Assembly: GCA_002507545.1 (NCBI GenBank)
Contig: DAVR01000029.1
Coordinates: forward strand, 62,001-126,000
From: Archaeoglobus sp. UBA230
Lineage (GTDB): Archaea; Halobacteriota; Archaeoglobi; Archaeoglobales; Archaeoglobaceae
DNA: 64,000 nt
Direction of reading: 5' to 3'
The notes under the pieces are model-generated. The model had not been told where the DNA came from and made no database searches. It saw only the letters and a list, made by a program, of their open reading frames with translations. Positions 1 to 8,638 of this stretch are shown here, one piece after another (the stretch's first letter is position 1; every line of letters begins with the position of its first letter). Both the position numbers and the translations under genes were made by a program.

Positions 1-513
1 GCGTTGCCAATTCACAGTGGAATCACTAAGCTCTACGCCTACATGTCACCTCTGAGTGCTGTGTTCTGCATGATGAGGTCGGGGATGGCATTGATGGCTA
101 CCGGAATCTCACAAGCAGCTCTTGATGCCTCTATTGCCTATGCAAAGCAGAGAAAAGCCTTTGGAAAGCCAATTGGAAAATTCCAGCTCATCCAAGATAT
201 GCTCTATAAGATGGTAGCAATTACCGAATCATCAAGGCTACTGGGATACAAGGCTCTCTACTTAGTCAGCAAGGGAGACCCTCAGGCGAGGTTGATGTCG
301 TCCTTAGCCAAGGGTTACGCATGTGAGGGATGTGTAAAGGTCACATACTACGGTATTCAGATACATGGCGGTCTTGGACTCAGCGATGAATATCCGCTGG
401 AGAGATACTTCAGAGATGCGAGAGTTATGACAATCCCCGACGGGACGACGGAGATTCAGAAGCTCATAGTCGGCAGAGAGTTACTTGGAAAAGGATTCTC
501 GGCATATTCCTGA
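1..513 (+). CDS. Acyl-CoA dehydrogenase, C-terminal part (5' end outside window)
   Basis: The frame is open from the first base, so this is the C-terminal ~170 residues of a longer protein. It matches the all-helical C-terminal domain of FAD acyl-CoA dehydrogenases: the segment with AYAKQRKAFGKPI, then QIHGGLGLSDEYPLER, then the closing RDARVMTIPDGTTEIQ, which contacts FAD and the adjacent subunit. The family introduces the alpha,beta double bond in acyl-CoA and passes electrons to ETF. The next gene, an acyl-CoA synthetase, starts 2 bases after the stop, which suggests one transcript that activates and then oxidises a carboxylic acid. The family is clear; chain-length specificity cannot be read. 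Confidence 0.9.
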   Translation, partial: ALPIHSGITKLYAYMSPLSAVFCMMRSGMALMATGISQAALDASIAYAKQRKAFGKPIGKFQLIQDMLYKMVAITESSRLLGYKALYLVSKGDPQARLMSSLAKGYACEGCVKVTYYGIQIHGGLGLSDEYPLERYFRDARVMTIPDGTTEIQKLIVGRELLGKGFSAYS

Positions 514-515
514 CC

Positions 516-2072
516 ATGAAGCCCTGGTTTAAAGCCTACCAGATACTTGGTCTCAGGGAGTCCCTTGAGCCTTACCCGGAGGTCCCCCTATATCATTTTC
601 TTGAGGAATCTGCGAGAAACTTTCCCAATTCAACGGCAGTTACATACCTCGAAAAGAAGATGACCTACTCAGAGATGCTTGATGCTGTCAACAGACTGGC
701 AAATGGCTTCTCAGAGCATCTAAGCAAGGGGGACAGAGTTCTGATAACCCTCAGGAACTGCCCTCAGCTTCTCATCGCCGAGCTTGCAGCGCTAAAGTGT
801 GGAGCTTCAGCCGTGCTCGTAAGTCCACTCCAGCCGGAAAAGGAGCTGAAGGATATAGCTGAGAAAACAGATCCAAAAATTGTAGTGGGAGAAAAGAACT
901 TTTCTGAATCTGGAATTTTTGTTGAAACCAAGCCATCTAATTTTATGGAGAGTGATGACTTCTGGAACTTGATCTCATCAAGCCAACCTGATCCACCTGA
1001 TATAGAAATAAATCCAAAAGAGGATGTTGCAGTTATTCTATTCACCGGTGGAGTTACAGGCGTGCCAAAGGGGGTTATGCTCACCCACTACAATCTGACA
1101 ACCAATGTTCTTCAGGTTTTGCCATGGCTTCTTGGTGGTGCAGCTGAGGCTGTCAGGGGTTCTGGCTCGGTTCTACTTGCATCTCCAATCTTCCACTCCT
1201 ATGGACACTGGGGTATGCATGTGGGAATTTACTGGGCATTCAACCTGCTGATAGTCTCTGATCCGAGAAACTACGATGAAATACTTGATTACATGAAGAA
1301 ATACAGTCCATGGGTTACTGTTGGTGTTCCGGGGCAGTATATGAAGCTCATACAGAGGGAAATCGAAGGGCTCTGGACCATAAGTGTGTCAGGTTCGGCA
1401 CCCCTGCCAAAGAGGACTGCAAAGGAGTATGAGAAAAAGGCTGGCATTCCAATAGTTGAAGGCTACGGCTTGACAGAAACTTCTCCAGTTACGCACATCA
1501 ACATCGCAAGTATTGCAAGATTTCTTGGCTTGGACGCTCCAGACAAGACAGGCTCAATAGGTGTGCCAGTCCCAGATACCGATGTTAGGGTCGTAAGAGA
1601 GGATGGTAGCGAGGCAGAAGTGGGAGAGGAGGGAGAGCTGCAGATAAAAGGTCCCCAGGTCATGAAGGGATACTGGAACGCTGAAAATCCCTTCATTGAC
1701 GGCTGGTTGCCAACGGGTGATATAGCCTACATGGACGAAGACGGGTTCTTCTACATCGTTGATAGAGTTAAGGACATGATAAACGTCTCTGGATACAAGG
1801 TGTATTCGAGGGTTGTTGAGGAAGTTCTGCACCAGCATCCTGCTGTTGAACTGGCTGCTGTCGTGGGAATTCCAGATAAGGAAAAAGAGGGATCAGAAAG
1901 GGTCAAGGCCTTTGTAAAGCTCTTTGATGGAGCGTCAGCAACGCCCGAAGAAATAAGGGAGTTCTGCAGGGAAAGACTTCCTCCTTACGCCGTTCCTGTT
2001 GAGGTTGAGATAAGGGAAAGACTGCCACAGGCAGAAACGCAGAAGATTCTAAAGAGACTACTCTTACAGTAA
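516..2072 (+). CDS. AMP-forming acyl-CoA synthetase (long/medium-chain fatty acid-CoA ligase type)
   Basis: A 518-residue ANL-superfamily enzyme of normal length. It activates a carboxylic acid with ATP to acyl-AMP and then acyl-CoA. Visible motifs: the phosphate-binding loop FTGGVTGVPKG near residue 175, the GYGLTETSP motif near 315, the TGDIAYMDEDG hinge region near 400, and a C-terminal lysine in QKILKR near 508 in the position of the adenylation lysine. The loop reads GGVTG where TSGTTG is more usual. It begins 2 bases after the acyl-CoA dehydrogenase and is probably cotranscribed with it. Substrate chain length is not deducible. Confidence 0.9.
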   Translation: MKPWFKAYQILGLRESLEPYPEVPLYHFLEESARNFPNSTAVTYLEKKMTYSEMLDAVNRLANGFSEHLSKGDRVLITLRNCPQLLIAELAALKCGASAVLVSPLQPEKELKDIAEKTDPKIVVGEKNFSESGIFVETKPSNFMESDDFWNLISSSQPDPPDIEINPKEDVAVILFTGGVTGVPKGVMLTHYNLTTNVLQVLPWLLGGAAEAVRGSGSVLLASPIFHSYGHWGMHVGIYWAFNLLIVSDPRNYDEILDYMKKYSPWVTVGVPGQYMKLIQREIEGLWTISVSGSAPLPKRTAKEYEKKAGIPIVEGYGLTETSPVTHINIASIARFLGLDAPDKTGSIGVPVPDTDVRVVREDGSEAEVGEEGELQIKGPQVMKGYWNAENPFIDGWLPTGDIAYMDEDGFFYIVDRVKDMINVSGYKVYSRVVEEVLHQHPAVELAAVVGIPDKEKEGSERVKAFVKLFDGASATPEEIREFCRERLPPYAVPVEVEIRERLPQAETQKILKRLLLQ

Positions 2073-2108
2073 TATTTTCAAAATTGGAATTAGTAATTTT
2101 TCACATTA

Positions 2109-2122
2109 AGGTTAAATTTTAT
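2109..2122 (+). promoter_or_regulatory. Putative archaeal TATA/BRE element for the histidine kinase gene
   Basis: The sequence AAGGTTAAATTTTATT lies about 25-35 bases before the ATG at 2145, the spacing expected for an archaeal BRE/TATA box and a nearly leaderless mRNA. It sits in the only gap between the acyl-CoA synthetase and the kinase. This is a pattern reading only. Confidence 0.4.
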
Positions 2123-2144
2123 TGGGTAATAGTGACTGTTTGAT

Positions 2145-3131
2145 ATGTTTGATTGGAAGGTTGCAGCAGATGAGTTTCCAGCAGCTTTAGTTGTGATTGA
2201 TAAGTATGGGAGAATAGTTTACACTAACAAAGTACTCTCGGAAAGGGGTAAAATAGACTTTAGCGAAGTGAGAGAAAGGCCTTTCAGATTTTTCACACCT
2301 GAAGATTTTACAAAGCTTGTAAATTTGATTTTAAAAACATTCGAGGAGAAAAAGAAAAACCCTGACCCTCCCGTAATCTTAAAGGTTAACATAAAAGGCG
2401 GAGAGGAGTTGTGGCTTGAGGCGAGAACGAGATATGCAGAGATAGTAGGAGAACCTTACTGTCTGCTTGCATTGACGGACGTTACAAAGATGATCAGACT
2501 TCAGAGAGAAGTGAAATCGCTGAACGAATACCTCAAATTTCTAAACAGTATGCTGAGGCACGATATACTGAACATTTTTACGAGAATGTTACCATACGTT
2601 GAGGTTATAGAGGAAGAGTGCAAGAGTGATGCCGTGACAAAAATAAGGGAGAATATAGAGGCTGGAGTAAACCTTATCCGCAAGGTTAGAGAGCTTGAAT
2701 CCGCTACAGATCAAAACAAGAAAATTTACAGCCTCAGAGAGGTTATTGATGAAGTTTCTAAGGGGTATAATGTAAATATCACAGTGAATGGGGATGCAAA
2801 GATTCTCGCCAATGAGGGAATATTCAGCATATTTGACAACATCATAGGCAATGCTGTGAAGCACGGTGAGGCGAGTGAAGTAAGAATAACGATAACTGAA
2901 AACCAAAAAGTCGTTGTCAGAGTAGAAGATAACGGAAAAGGTATCTCTGACAGAATTTTAGAAAAAATTTTCGAGAAGGGATTTACGACAGGGATGGGGA
3001 GTGGTCTTGGACTTTACATCGTTAAGAAGCTCATTGAAAGTTATGGAGGAAATATATGGGTTGAGAAGGCTGGAAATGGAGCTGTTTTTGTAATGGAATT
3101 ACCTCGAATCAAAGTTCATCAGGAAAAGTAA
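2145..3131 (+). CDS. PAS-domain sensor histidine kinase (soluble)
   Basis: A 328-residue kinase. Residues ~8-120 form a PAS-type sensor ([15 protein letters not shown] at the start). The dimerisation/phosphoacceptor helix has the H-box LRHDILN near residue 136. The ATPase domain has an N-box [11 protein letters not shown] near 231, G1 DNGKGI near 260 and G2 GSGLGLYIV near 285. No membrane segment is seen, so it should sense a cytoplasmic signal such as redox state or a small molecule. No response regulator is adjacent, so it is an orphan kinase, a common arrangement in Archaeoglobus and methanogens. Its own promoter is plausible just upstream. Confidence 0.88.
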   Translation: MFDWKVAADEFPAALVVIDKYGRIVYTNKVLSERGKIDFSEVRERPFRFFTPEDFTKLVNLILKTFEEKKKNPDPPVILKVNIKGGEELWLEARTRYAEIVGEPYCLLALTDVTKMIRLQREVKSLNEYLKFLNSMLRHDILNIFTRMLPYVEVIEEECKSDAVTKIRENIEAGVNLIRKVRELESATDQNKKIYSLREVIDEVSKGYNVNITVNGDAKILANEGIFSIFDNIIGNAVKHGEASEVRITITENQKVVVRVEDNGKGISDRILEKIFEKGFTTGMGSGLGLYIVKKLIESYGGNIWVEKAGNGAVFVMELPRIKVHQEK

Positions 3132-3155
3132 AGGCCTTTGCAGCAAAGCGGAAGG

Positions 3156-3165
3156 ATTTTATAAA
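3156..3165 (+). promoter_or_regulatory. Putative TATA box for icd operon
   Basis: ATTTTATAAAG lies ~22-28 bases before the ATG at 3185. This is the expected TATA position for a leaderless archaeal transcript starting at or next to that ATG. It would drive icd and the two overlapping genes behind it. Confidence 0.45.
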
Positions 3166-3184
3166 GACCTGCTACCATGCCTCT

Positions 3185-4423
3185 ATGCAGTATGATAAGG
3201 TCAAACCCCCGGAGAATGGAGAAAAGATAAAATACGAAGATGGAAGACTTATAGTTCCCGATAATCCGATTATACCATATTTTGAAGGGGATGGAACGGG
3301 TAAAGATGTTGTTCCTGCTGCGATTAGGGTGCTTGATGCGGCAGCCAGCAAGATTGGAAAGGAAGTAGTCTGGTTCAAGGTCTATGCAGGCGAGGACGCA
3401 TACAAGCTCTATGGAACGCATTTGCCGGAGGATACGCTCAATGCGATAAAGGAGTTCAGAGTTGCCTTAAAAGGACCTCTAACCACTCCTGTTGGTGGGG
3501 GCTACAGAAGCCTCAACGTAACAATAAGGCAGGTTCTTGATCTCTACGCCAATGTGAGACCCGTTTACTACTTAAAGGGTGTTCCGAGTCCGATTAAGCA
3601 CCCTGAAAAGGTAAACTTTGTAATTTTCAGAGAGAACACCGAAGACGTTTACGCAGGCGTTGAATGGCCTATGGGCAGTGAGGAGGCGCTGAAAATAATC
3701 AGATTCCTGAGAGACGAATTTGGAGTTGAAATCAGAGAAGATTCGGGGATAGGGATCAAGCCAATAAGCGAGTTCGCAACCAAGAGGCTCGTAAGGATGG
3801 CGATAAAATATGCCATCGAGAATAGCAGAGGAAGTGTGACGCTCGTTCACAAAGGCAACATAATGAAGTACACTGAGGGGGCCTTCAGAGATTGGGGATA
3901 TGAGGTCGCCAAGGAGGAGTTTGGAGACTACTGCATAACCGAGAGCGAGTTATGGGATAAATACGGTGGAGAGCAGCCTGATGGCAAAATTGTGGTCAAG
4001 GACAGAATCGCGGACAACATGTTCCAGCAGATTCTGACGAGGACGGATGAGTACGATGTTATAGCTCTGCCAAATCTCAATGGCGATTATCTCAGCGATG
4101 CTGCAGCTGCATTGATAGGTGGACTTGGGATTGCTCCGGGCAGCAACATCGGTGACGGGATTGGTGTTTTCGAGCCAGTTCACGGTTCAGCACCTAAGTA
4201 CGCGGGACAGAACAAGGTAAACCCAACAGCAGAGATTCTGACCGGAGCACTGATGTTCGAATATATCGGCTGGAAAAAGGCGAGTGAAATGATCAAGAAG
4301 GCTGTAGAGATGACAATAAGCAGCGGAACCGTAACCTACGACATTCACCGCCATGTTGGGGGAAATCTTGTAGGAACAAGGGAGTTTGCTGATGCTGTTA
4401 TTGAGAATCTTGAGTCTCTATGA
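3185..4423 (+). CDS. icd: Isocitrate dehydrogenase (NADP type)
   Basis: A 412-residue isocitrate/isopropylmalate dehydrogenase family member. It oxidatively decarboxylates isocitrate to 2-oxoglutarate. Family marks: [13 protein letters not shown] near the N-terminus, [19 protein letters not shown] containing the substrate-binding serine and arginines, [26 protein letters not shown] (catalytic Lys), and the metal-binding aspartates in [18 protein letters not shown]. The C-terminal [19 protein letters not shown] is the cofactor-binding segment, and the following Lys/Tyr context fits NADP use. The length equals the usual single-domain enzyme. The next gene overlaps its stop by 4 bases (ATGA). 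Confidence 0.95.
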   Translation: MQYDKVKPPENGEKIKYEDGRLIVPDNPIIPYFEGDGTGKDVVPAAIRVLDAAASKIGKEVVWFKVYAGEDAYKLYGTHLPEDTLNAIKEFRVALKGPLTTPVGGGYRSLNVTIRQVLDLYANVRPVYYLKGVPSPIKHPEKVNFVIFRENTEDVYAGVEWPMGSEEALKIIRFLRDEFGVEIREDSGIGIKPISEFATKRLVRMAIKYAIENSRGSVTLVHKGNIMKYTEGAFRDWGYEVAKEEFGDYCITESELWDKYGGEQPDGKIVVKDRIADNMFQQILTRTDEYDVIALPNLNGDYLSDAAAALIGGLGIAPGSNIGDGIGVFEPVHGSAPKYAGQNKVNPTAEILTGALMFEYIGWKKASEMIKKAVEMTISSGTVTYDIHRHVGGNLVGTREFADAVIENLESL

Positions 4424-5361
4424 ATATCCAGATTTATGGTGCGGGGATAGCGGGAACCTACCTCTTCCATCTTTTATCCGAGAATGGTTACAAGGTTAGT
4501 ATATGGGATAAAAGAAAGGAGCCCGACTGCAGATGTGCTTGGGGAATCGTTTACAAGGAGGCAAAGAGATTTTATTCTGAGATTGGCTTGAATTTTGATG
4601 ACTACGTTCTCTTAAAACCCAGATATGTTGTGGCAAACGGTTTATGGCTTAAAAACAGAGACATAGTGATTTTTGACAAAAAGAGACTGCTTTCTGACCT
4701 CTGGGTTGATTTGAGCGTTTCCGATAATCCGGAACTTATTATTGACGCAACAGGAGTTTCGAGAGCTTTTCTGCCTCCAATCCACGAGGACAGAGTTTTG
4801 CCCACCTCTCAGTGCATAGAAAAGCATGATGTGGAAGAAAATATCTACATCCAGATGGAAAAGACCGGCTACGCGTGGGCATTCCCACTTGGAGAGAGAA
4901 AGTGGCACGTAGGAGCGGGAAATGTTGAAAGAGAAAAAATACCTGTTTTTATCAACAAACTGAGAGAGAAGTATGGTTTTGAAGAAAGTGAACGGGCTTG
5001 TCAGTGCTCAGCCAAAGTCAGACTGCTGCAACCCTCCAAATGCCTGCCCTTCGTGTCGGGCAACATTGTGGGGGTTGGAGAGGCGATAGGTTGCGTGAGT
5101 GGAGCGGGCGAGGGTAACGCGCCTTCTTTGGCCTCGGCAATGATTCTCTTCGACTGCATTAACAGAGGTAATCTGTCAGAGTATGAAGGCAGGATTTTGA
5201 AGGAGCTTGAGTGGGTAGAGGTTGAGCAGAGATTCGTTGATGCCATGCTCAATAACAAATATCTCTCTGCAATCAGACTTTTGCCCAAGATCATAGCGAT
5301 TGAAAACGGAAGGACTGTTCAACACTCGGTTAAGGACATAAGAAAGCTGATAAACATATGA
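4420..5361 (+). CDS. Geranylgeranyl reductase-like FAD-dependent oxidoreductase
   Basis: A 313-residue flavoprotein. An N-terminal Rossmann dinucleotide site ([14 protein letters not shown]) is followed by a DCRCAWG cysteine pair and, near residue 220, the second FAD-binding block [17 protein letters not shown] typical of geranylgeranyl reductase/digeranylgeranylglycerophospholipid reductase relatives. Archaeal members saturate isoprenoid chains of membrane lipids. This one is shorter than the ~390-400 residues common for lipid reductases, so its substrate is uncertain. It overlaps icd by 4 bases and is itself overlapped by 4 bases by the next gene, so the three are translationally coupled. 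Confidence 0.75.
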   Translation: MNIQIYGAGIAGTYLFHLLSENGYKVSIWDKRKEPDCRCAWGIVYKEAKRFYSEIGLNFDDYVLLKPRYVVANGLWLKNRDIVIFDKKRLLSDLWVDLSVSDNPELIIDATGVSRAFLPPIHEDRVLPTSQCIEKHDVEENIYIQMEKTGYAWAFPLGERKWHVGAGNVEREKIPVFINKLREKYGFEESERACQCSAKVRLLQPSKCLPFVSGNIVGVGEAIGCVSGAGEGNAPSLASAMILFDCINRGNLSEYEGRILKELEWVEVEQRFVDAMLNNKYLSAIRLLPKIIAIENGRTVQHSVKDIRKLINI

Positions 5362-6059
5362 AGCGCTTTAAGTTCAGATACAAGGAGACAATTGTTACGA
5401 TTCTTTCGGAAAGTGAGGAATTCTTCGAGGTTGCCGTTGAGGCAATTCTTGAGGCGAGGAGTGAGATCGAGGAGTATATACTTCTCCATCCGGAGTTTCT
5501 CACGAGCTACGAACCAATTGATTGCCATGGTGGCGAGATAGTAAGCAGGATGTGCAAGGCTGCCAAAATCGCAAAGGTTGGCCCTATGGCATCTGTTGCT
5601 GGAACCATAGCTGGATTCGCAGTTGAAAGAATGGTTGACGCTGGAGCGGAAATTGCAATCGTTGATAATGGTGGTGATATTGCGATTCACACAAATCAAG
5701 AAATTCTTGTTGGAATCTACCCCACAGAATTTGCCTTTAAAGTTCCCCCAGTTGACTTCCTCGCCATCTGCACATCGAGCGGCAAGATTGGACATTCTGT
5801 CAGCTTTGGTCACGCCGATGCTGCTACGGTTATCTCAAAGGATTCGAGTGTTGCCGATGCTCTTGCCACAGCACTTGGCAATGAGATTGGAGATTTTGGG
5901 AAAGAAGAGCTTGAGAAGACGGTTTCAGATTTCTATAACAAGTATTCTGATTACATAGAGGGTGTTTTTGTTGTGAAGAACGATTTAATAGCTTACGCAG
6001 GAAGTAATCCAAAAATTGTAATCGCAAAAGGCAACGAAGATCTTATAACTAAAGGATAA
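5358..6059 (+). CDS. UPF0280 family protein (ApbE-like fold)
   Basis: A 233-residue protein matching the archaeal UPF0280 family. Visible features are the glycine-rich VGPMASVAGTIAGFAVE block, the following IVDNGGDIAI motif, and the later TSSGKIGHSVSFGHADAATV segment. These are shared with ApbE-type flavin transferases, whose equivalents bind FAD/Mg. The biochemical role of UPF0280 proteins is not established to my knowledge. It is coupled by ATGA overlap to the geranylgeranyl-reductase-like flavoprotein, so a flavin-related role is a fair guess and no more. Confidence 0.8.
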   Translation: MKRFKFRYKETIVTILSESEEFFEVAVEAILEARSEIEEYILLHPEFLTSYEPIDCHGGEIVSRMCKAAKIAKVGPMASVAGTIAGFAVERMVDAGAEIAIVDNGGDIAIHTNQEILVGIYPTEFAFKVPPVDFLAICTSSGKIGHSVSFGHADAATVISKDSSVADALATALGNEIGDFGKEELEKTVSDFYNKYSDYIEGVFVVKNDLIAYAGSNPKIVIAKGNEDLITKG

Positions 6060-6112
6060 CAATTTATTTTTGTGAGAGAAGTGTTAATGATAATAATAGT
6101 AATAAGTAGTAA

Positions 6113-6122
6113 CAGTTAAATA
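6113..6122 (+). promoter_or_regulatory. Putative promoter in the 6060-6207 gap
   Basis: CAGTTAAATAC resembles an archaeal TATA element. Downstream come a Shine-Dalgarno-like GAGGTG at about 6128 (followed by a possible 11-codon ATG frame) and a strong GGGGGTGAG just before the ATG at 6208. The leader would be roughly 60 bases long, unusual for a mostly leaderless archaeon. Confidence 0.35.
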
Positions 6123-6207
6123 CAAAGAGGTGTGAATATTGTTGATGATGGAAATAAGAATAATTGTAATGATGAGATGAGAAAAAGAGTAAAGGGGGTG
6201 AGGCAAG

Positions 6208-6570
6208 ATGATGAAGGCAGAATTTCTGACAGCACTGAATGGGTTTGTAGCAAGTAGTGCAAAAGCTCAAATGGCTGCTGATAATGTTATCGCTGTAGCT
6301 AACGTTGATACTTCAAAAATTAGTGAAGGGGTCTACGTGATTTTTACATGGGCGATGAAGATTGTAGGAATGCTGCTGGAGGAAATAAACAGAAATCCAG
6401 CCTTGAAAGAAAGAATGATTGAGACTGGTAGGTTGCTTTCAGATAACAGCTCTTTGATCCTTGGGGACCTTATAAAAACCGGGATGTTGTCTTCTTTACT
6501 TGAAGTGGCCAACAACCTTGGCATAGCACCATTGCTCGGAAAAATTATAGTTGCAATGGTTGGAATGTAG
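6208..6570 (+). CDS. Hypothetical protein (120 aa, helical)
   Basis: I do not recognise this protein. It is strongly predicted as helical: the first half holds alanine-rich amphipathic helices, and the C-terminal third (SSLLEVANNLGIAPLLGKIIVAMVGM) is hydrophobic and could associate with membrane or an oligomer interface. The start is well supported by a strong GGGGGTGAG ribosome site 6-7 bases upstream. It is preceded by its own promoter-like sequence and faces the convergent ftr gene only 11 bases away, so it appears to be a single-gene unit. Confidence 0.7.
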   Translation: MMKAEFLTALNGFVASSAKAQMAADNVIAVANVDTSKISEGVYVIFTWAMKIVGMLLEEINRNPALKERMIETGRLLSDNSSLILGDLIKTGMLSSLLEVANNLGIAPLLGKIIVAMVGM

Positions 6571-6581
6571 CTGGAATGTAG

Positions 6582-7487
6582 CTACCCAAATTTTTCTATG
6601 ATGTCCTTCAAGTAGATTTTGTGCTGCCCCAGCTTCCCTTCGTAATTGCCCGCAGATATCCTCACAACCCCATCAATTTTGCTCACAACGTCCATGCAGA
6701 CATACATGGCCTTCTCAACCGCTTCCCTTGTTATTCCGTTGATTACAATCTCCGGAATGGATTTGACCCCATCCGGAACCTTTGAGTCCGGAATTTTGCC
6801 CTTGAGTGTGGGGCAGAAGTAGTGGTTGGTTGTTGGCCCTATTTCTGGATACTTCGTTTCGGGTTTGCTGCCCGCTGAGCAGATGTCGAAGGATGTTATG
6901 ACTCCATCAACTTCCTTCAGAGCCTCTACTGCAGCCTCTCCCGCCTCTAAGGCAGCTTCCTCACTCTCACAGAAATACCAGATGTTTCCACCAGCTATAC
7001 CTTCAGCATAGCCAATGTATCGCTCTATTATGAACTCTCCGAACATAATCGGTATTCTGATCACCTTTCTTCCCCACATCTCTTCCTCCCATTCATACCC
7101 GTCTCCGCACCTACCAACGTTTATCTCTGCATCAAACTTATTTTCGCTGTCAGTGGCGTTGAAGACTCTGGTTGTGGGGACAACGAGAATGCCCTGCCTT
7201 ATCCTCTTGCCCATCTCCCTCATCAAAACATCAAGGAATTTTTTGGACTTTTGAACCCATATCTGACAGATAGCTCCCAGCCTTCCATCTGGAGTTTCCA
7301 GTGGTGAAAGCCAGCGCTCAACTCCACCTTCAGCCTCTCCAAAAACTGTTGATGGTAGGGCTGTTGCAGAGTAGGCAGCTCTCTTTAGCAGCCACTTGTG
7401 CTTTGCGGTCACAATAATTCTCGAATAGATGCCATCAAAAGCCTCGCAGTAGGTGTCATCAACCGGCACACCATTCAGCTCAAGCAT
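6582..7487 (-). CDS. ftr: Formylmethanofuran--tetrahydromethanopterin N-formyltransferase
   Basis: About 301 residues, the usual Ftr length (~297-300). Ftr moves the formyl group between methanofuran and N5 of tetrahydromethanopterin. In Archaeoglobus it works in the oxidative C1 (reverse methanogenesis-type) branch. Diagnostic blocks: ELNGVPVDDTYCEAF at the start, SPLETPDGRLGAICQIW, VVPTTRVFNA, GEFIIERYIGYAEGIAGGN and the closing VVRISAGNYEGKLGQH. I chose the ATG at 7487 over an in-frame GTG at 7502 because a TATA-like element lies ~22-28 bases upstream of it and Ftr proteins begin at this MxxNG position. The sequence diverges noticeably from methanogen Ftr, so it may be a second-copy isozyme. 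Confidence 0.88.
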   Translation of the reverse strand: MLELNGVPVDDTYCEAFDGIYSRIIVTAKHKWLLKRAAYSATALPSTVFGEAEGGVERWLSPLETPDGRLGAICQIWVQKSKKFLDVLMREMGKRIRQGILVVPTTRVFNATDSENKFDAEINVGRCGDGYEWEEEMWGRKVIRIPIMFGEFIIERYIGYAEGIAGGNIWYFCESEEAALEAGEAAVEALKEVDGVITSFDICSAGSKPETKYPEIGPTTNHYFCPTLKGKIPDSKVPDGVKSIPEIVINGITREAVEKAMYVCMDVVSKIDGVVRISAGNYEGKLGQHKIYLKDIIEKFG

Positions 7488-7507
7488 GTTAAAAGGTTTC
7501 ACAAAAC

Positions 7508-7516
7508 TATAAAAAA
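7508..7516 (-). promoter_or_regulatory. Putative TATA box for ftr
   Basis: On the minus strand TTTTTTATAG ends about 22 bases before the ATG at 7487. This predicts a transcript that starts on or next to that codon and supports the shorter start of Ftr. Confidence 0.45.
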
Positions 7517-7522
7517 GATTTG

Positions 7523-8638
7523 TTATGACTTCATAGCTTCAAGCATAACCTCAGATATGTCCCTCACCTCCAGCTCAACCCCCTCATCCCTCACAGCATT
7601 ATCAAACATCATCAGGCATGCTGGACAGGATGTAACAAGGATGTCAGCAACCTCGCCTGCCTCCCTAACTCTAACTCTTGCTGGGCTCTCTTTACCACCC
7701 AGATAATCCGTGTAAAAGTTTCCACTCCCACCTCCGCAACAGAAGGAATTTTTGCGATTCCTCGGCATCTCGTAGAGGCTTGCAATCCTTGAAAGAATTT
7801 TCCTTGGCTCCTCGTAAACTCCATTCCACCTTCCGAGGAAACAGGGATCGTGGTATGTTACTTTACCCTCCACTCTACCAAGTTTAAGCTCGCCGTTCTT
7901 TACAAGCTCCCAGAGAAGCTGTGTGTGATGTTTCACATCAACCCCATAATAGTTTTTAAAGGCGTTGAAGGAATGTGGGTCAGGAGTGAGAACTCTCTTA
8001 ACCCTCCTCTCCTCAAATTTCCGTTTGTTCTCCTCCATCAGGTGCTCAAAGAGTCCAAACTCACCCATAACCATGGCCTCATTCCCTTCACACCTCTCAT
8101 CGCTGAACACGCCATAATCCACACCAGCAGCATCGAGGAGCTCAACCAAAGCCTTCAGCGCAACCTTGCCCCTCTCATCGTAGGCAGCTACGCAGCCTGC
8201 ATGGAGTAGAAATTCGTTTCCTTCATACTCCTTCTCCACCCACTCCAGTCTTTTCCCAGAATATCCCCAGGGATTGCCGAACTTCGCCAAATTGTTGAAG
8301 AACTCTCCAACCTTCTTCGGAACCAATCCCTTCTCAACCATGTCGCTTCTCGCAGAAATAAACACATCAACAAGTTGCTCGTTGAACTTGAAAACGCAAT
8401 GCTCAACGCAATTTCTGCAGGTTGAGCAGGAATACATGATTTCTCCAAAATGTTCGCTCCATTCCAGTTCCTCATTCATCCAAGCACGAATCAGCCACAT
8501 TCTACCGCCTGAGAAGTAGGTTTCAAAGCGATACACAGCATAGCTCGGACAGTTTATCGCTGAATAGTCAGAAGAGAACTTGCAGTATCCGCATCTGAAG
8601 CAGCGGTGAACAATTTCGGCATAGTTAATTTTTTCCAT
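7523..8638 (-). CDS. CCG-domain iron-sulfur protein (HdrD/GlpC/GlcF-like), subunit of a 2-hydroxyacid dehydrogenase-type complex
   Basis: 371 residues. The N-terminus has two cysteine clusters, CFRCGYC...NC and CSTCRNCVEHC, fitting 4Fe-4S binding. The C-terminal half has the CCG domain with FCCGGGSGNF and then TSCPACLMMFDNA. Such domains bind the noncubane 4Fe-4S cluster in heterodisulfide reductase or mediate electron transfer in lactate/glycolate oxidases. The first CCG repeat is weaker (LLHAGCVAAYDERGK). Its start codon abuts the stop of the FAD dehydrogenase upstream, so they are coupled. Expected role: electron transfer from the flavin subunit to a quinone, ferredoxin or disulfide partner. 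Confidence 0.85.
   Translation of the reverse strand: MEKINYAEIVHRCFRCGYCKFSSDYSAINCPSYAVYRFETYFSGGRMWLIRAWMNEELEWSEHFGEIMYSCSTCRNCVEHCVFKFNEQLVDVFISARSDMVEKGLVPKKVGEFFNNLAKFGNPWGYSGKRLEWVEKEYEGNEFLLHAGCVAAYDERGKVALKALVELLDAAGVDYGVFSDERCEGNEAMVMGEFGLFEHLMEENKRKFEERRVKRVLTPDPHSFNAFKNYYGVDVKHHTQLLWELVKNGELKLGRVEGKVTYHDPCFLGRWNGVYEEPRKILSRIASLYEMPRNRKNSFCCGGGSGNFYTDYLGGKESPARVRVREAGEVADILVTSCPACLMMFDNAVRDEGVELEVRDISEVMLEAMKS

Noticed and set aside
5319-5813. 164-codon minus-strand frame opposite the UPF0280 gene
   Set aside because: Shadow of a conserved gene on the plus strand; composition is not protein-like.
7488-7502. GTG start five codons upstream for ftr
   Set aside because: A TATA-like element 22-28 bases upstream of the ATG at 7487 and the family N-terminus favour the ATG.
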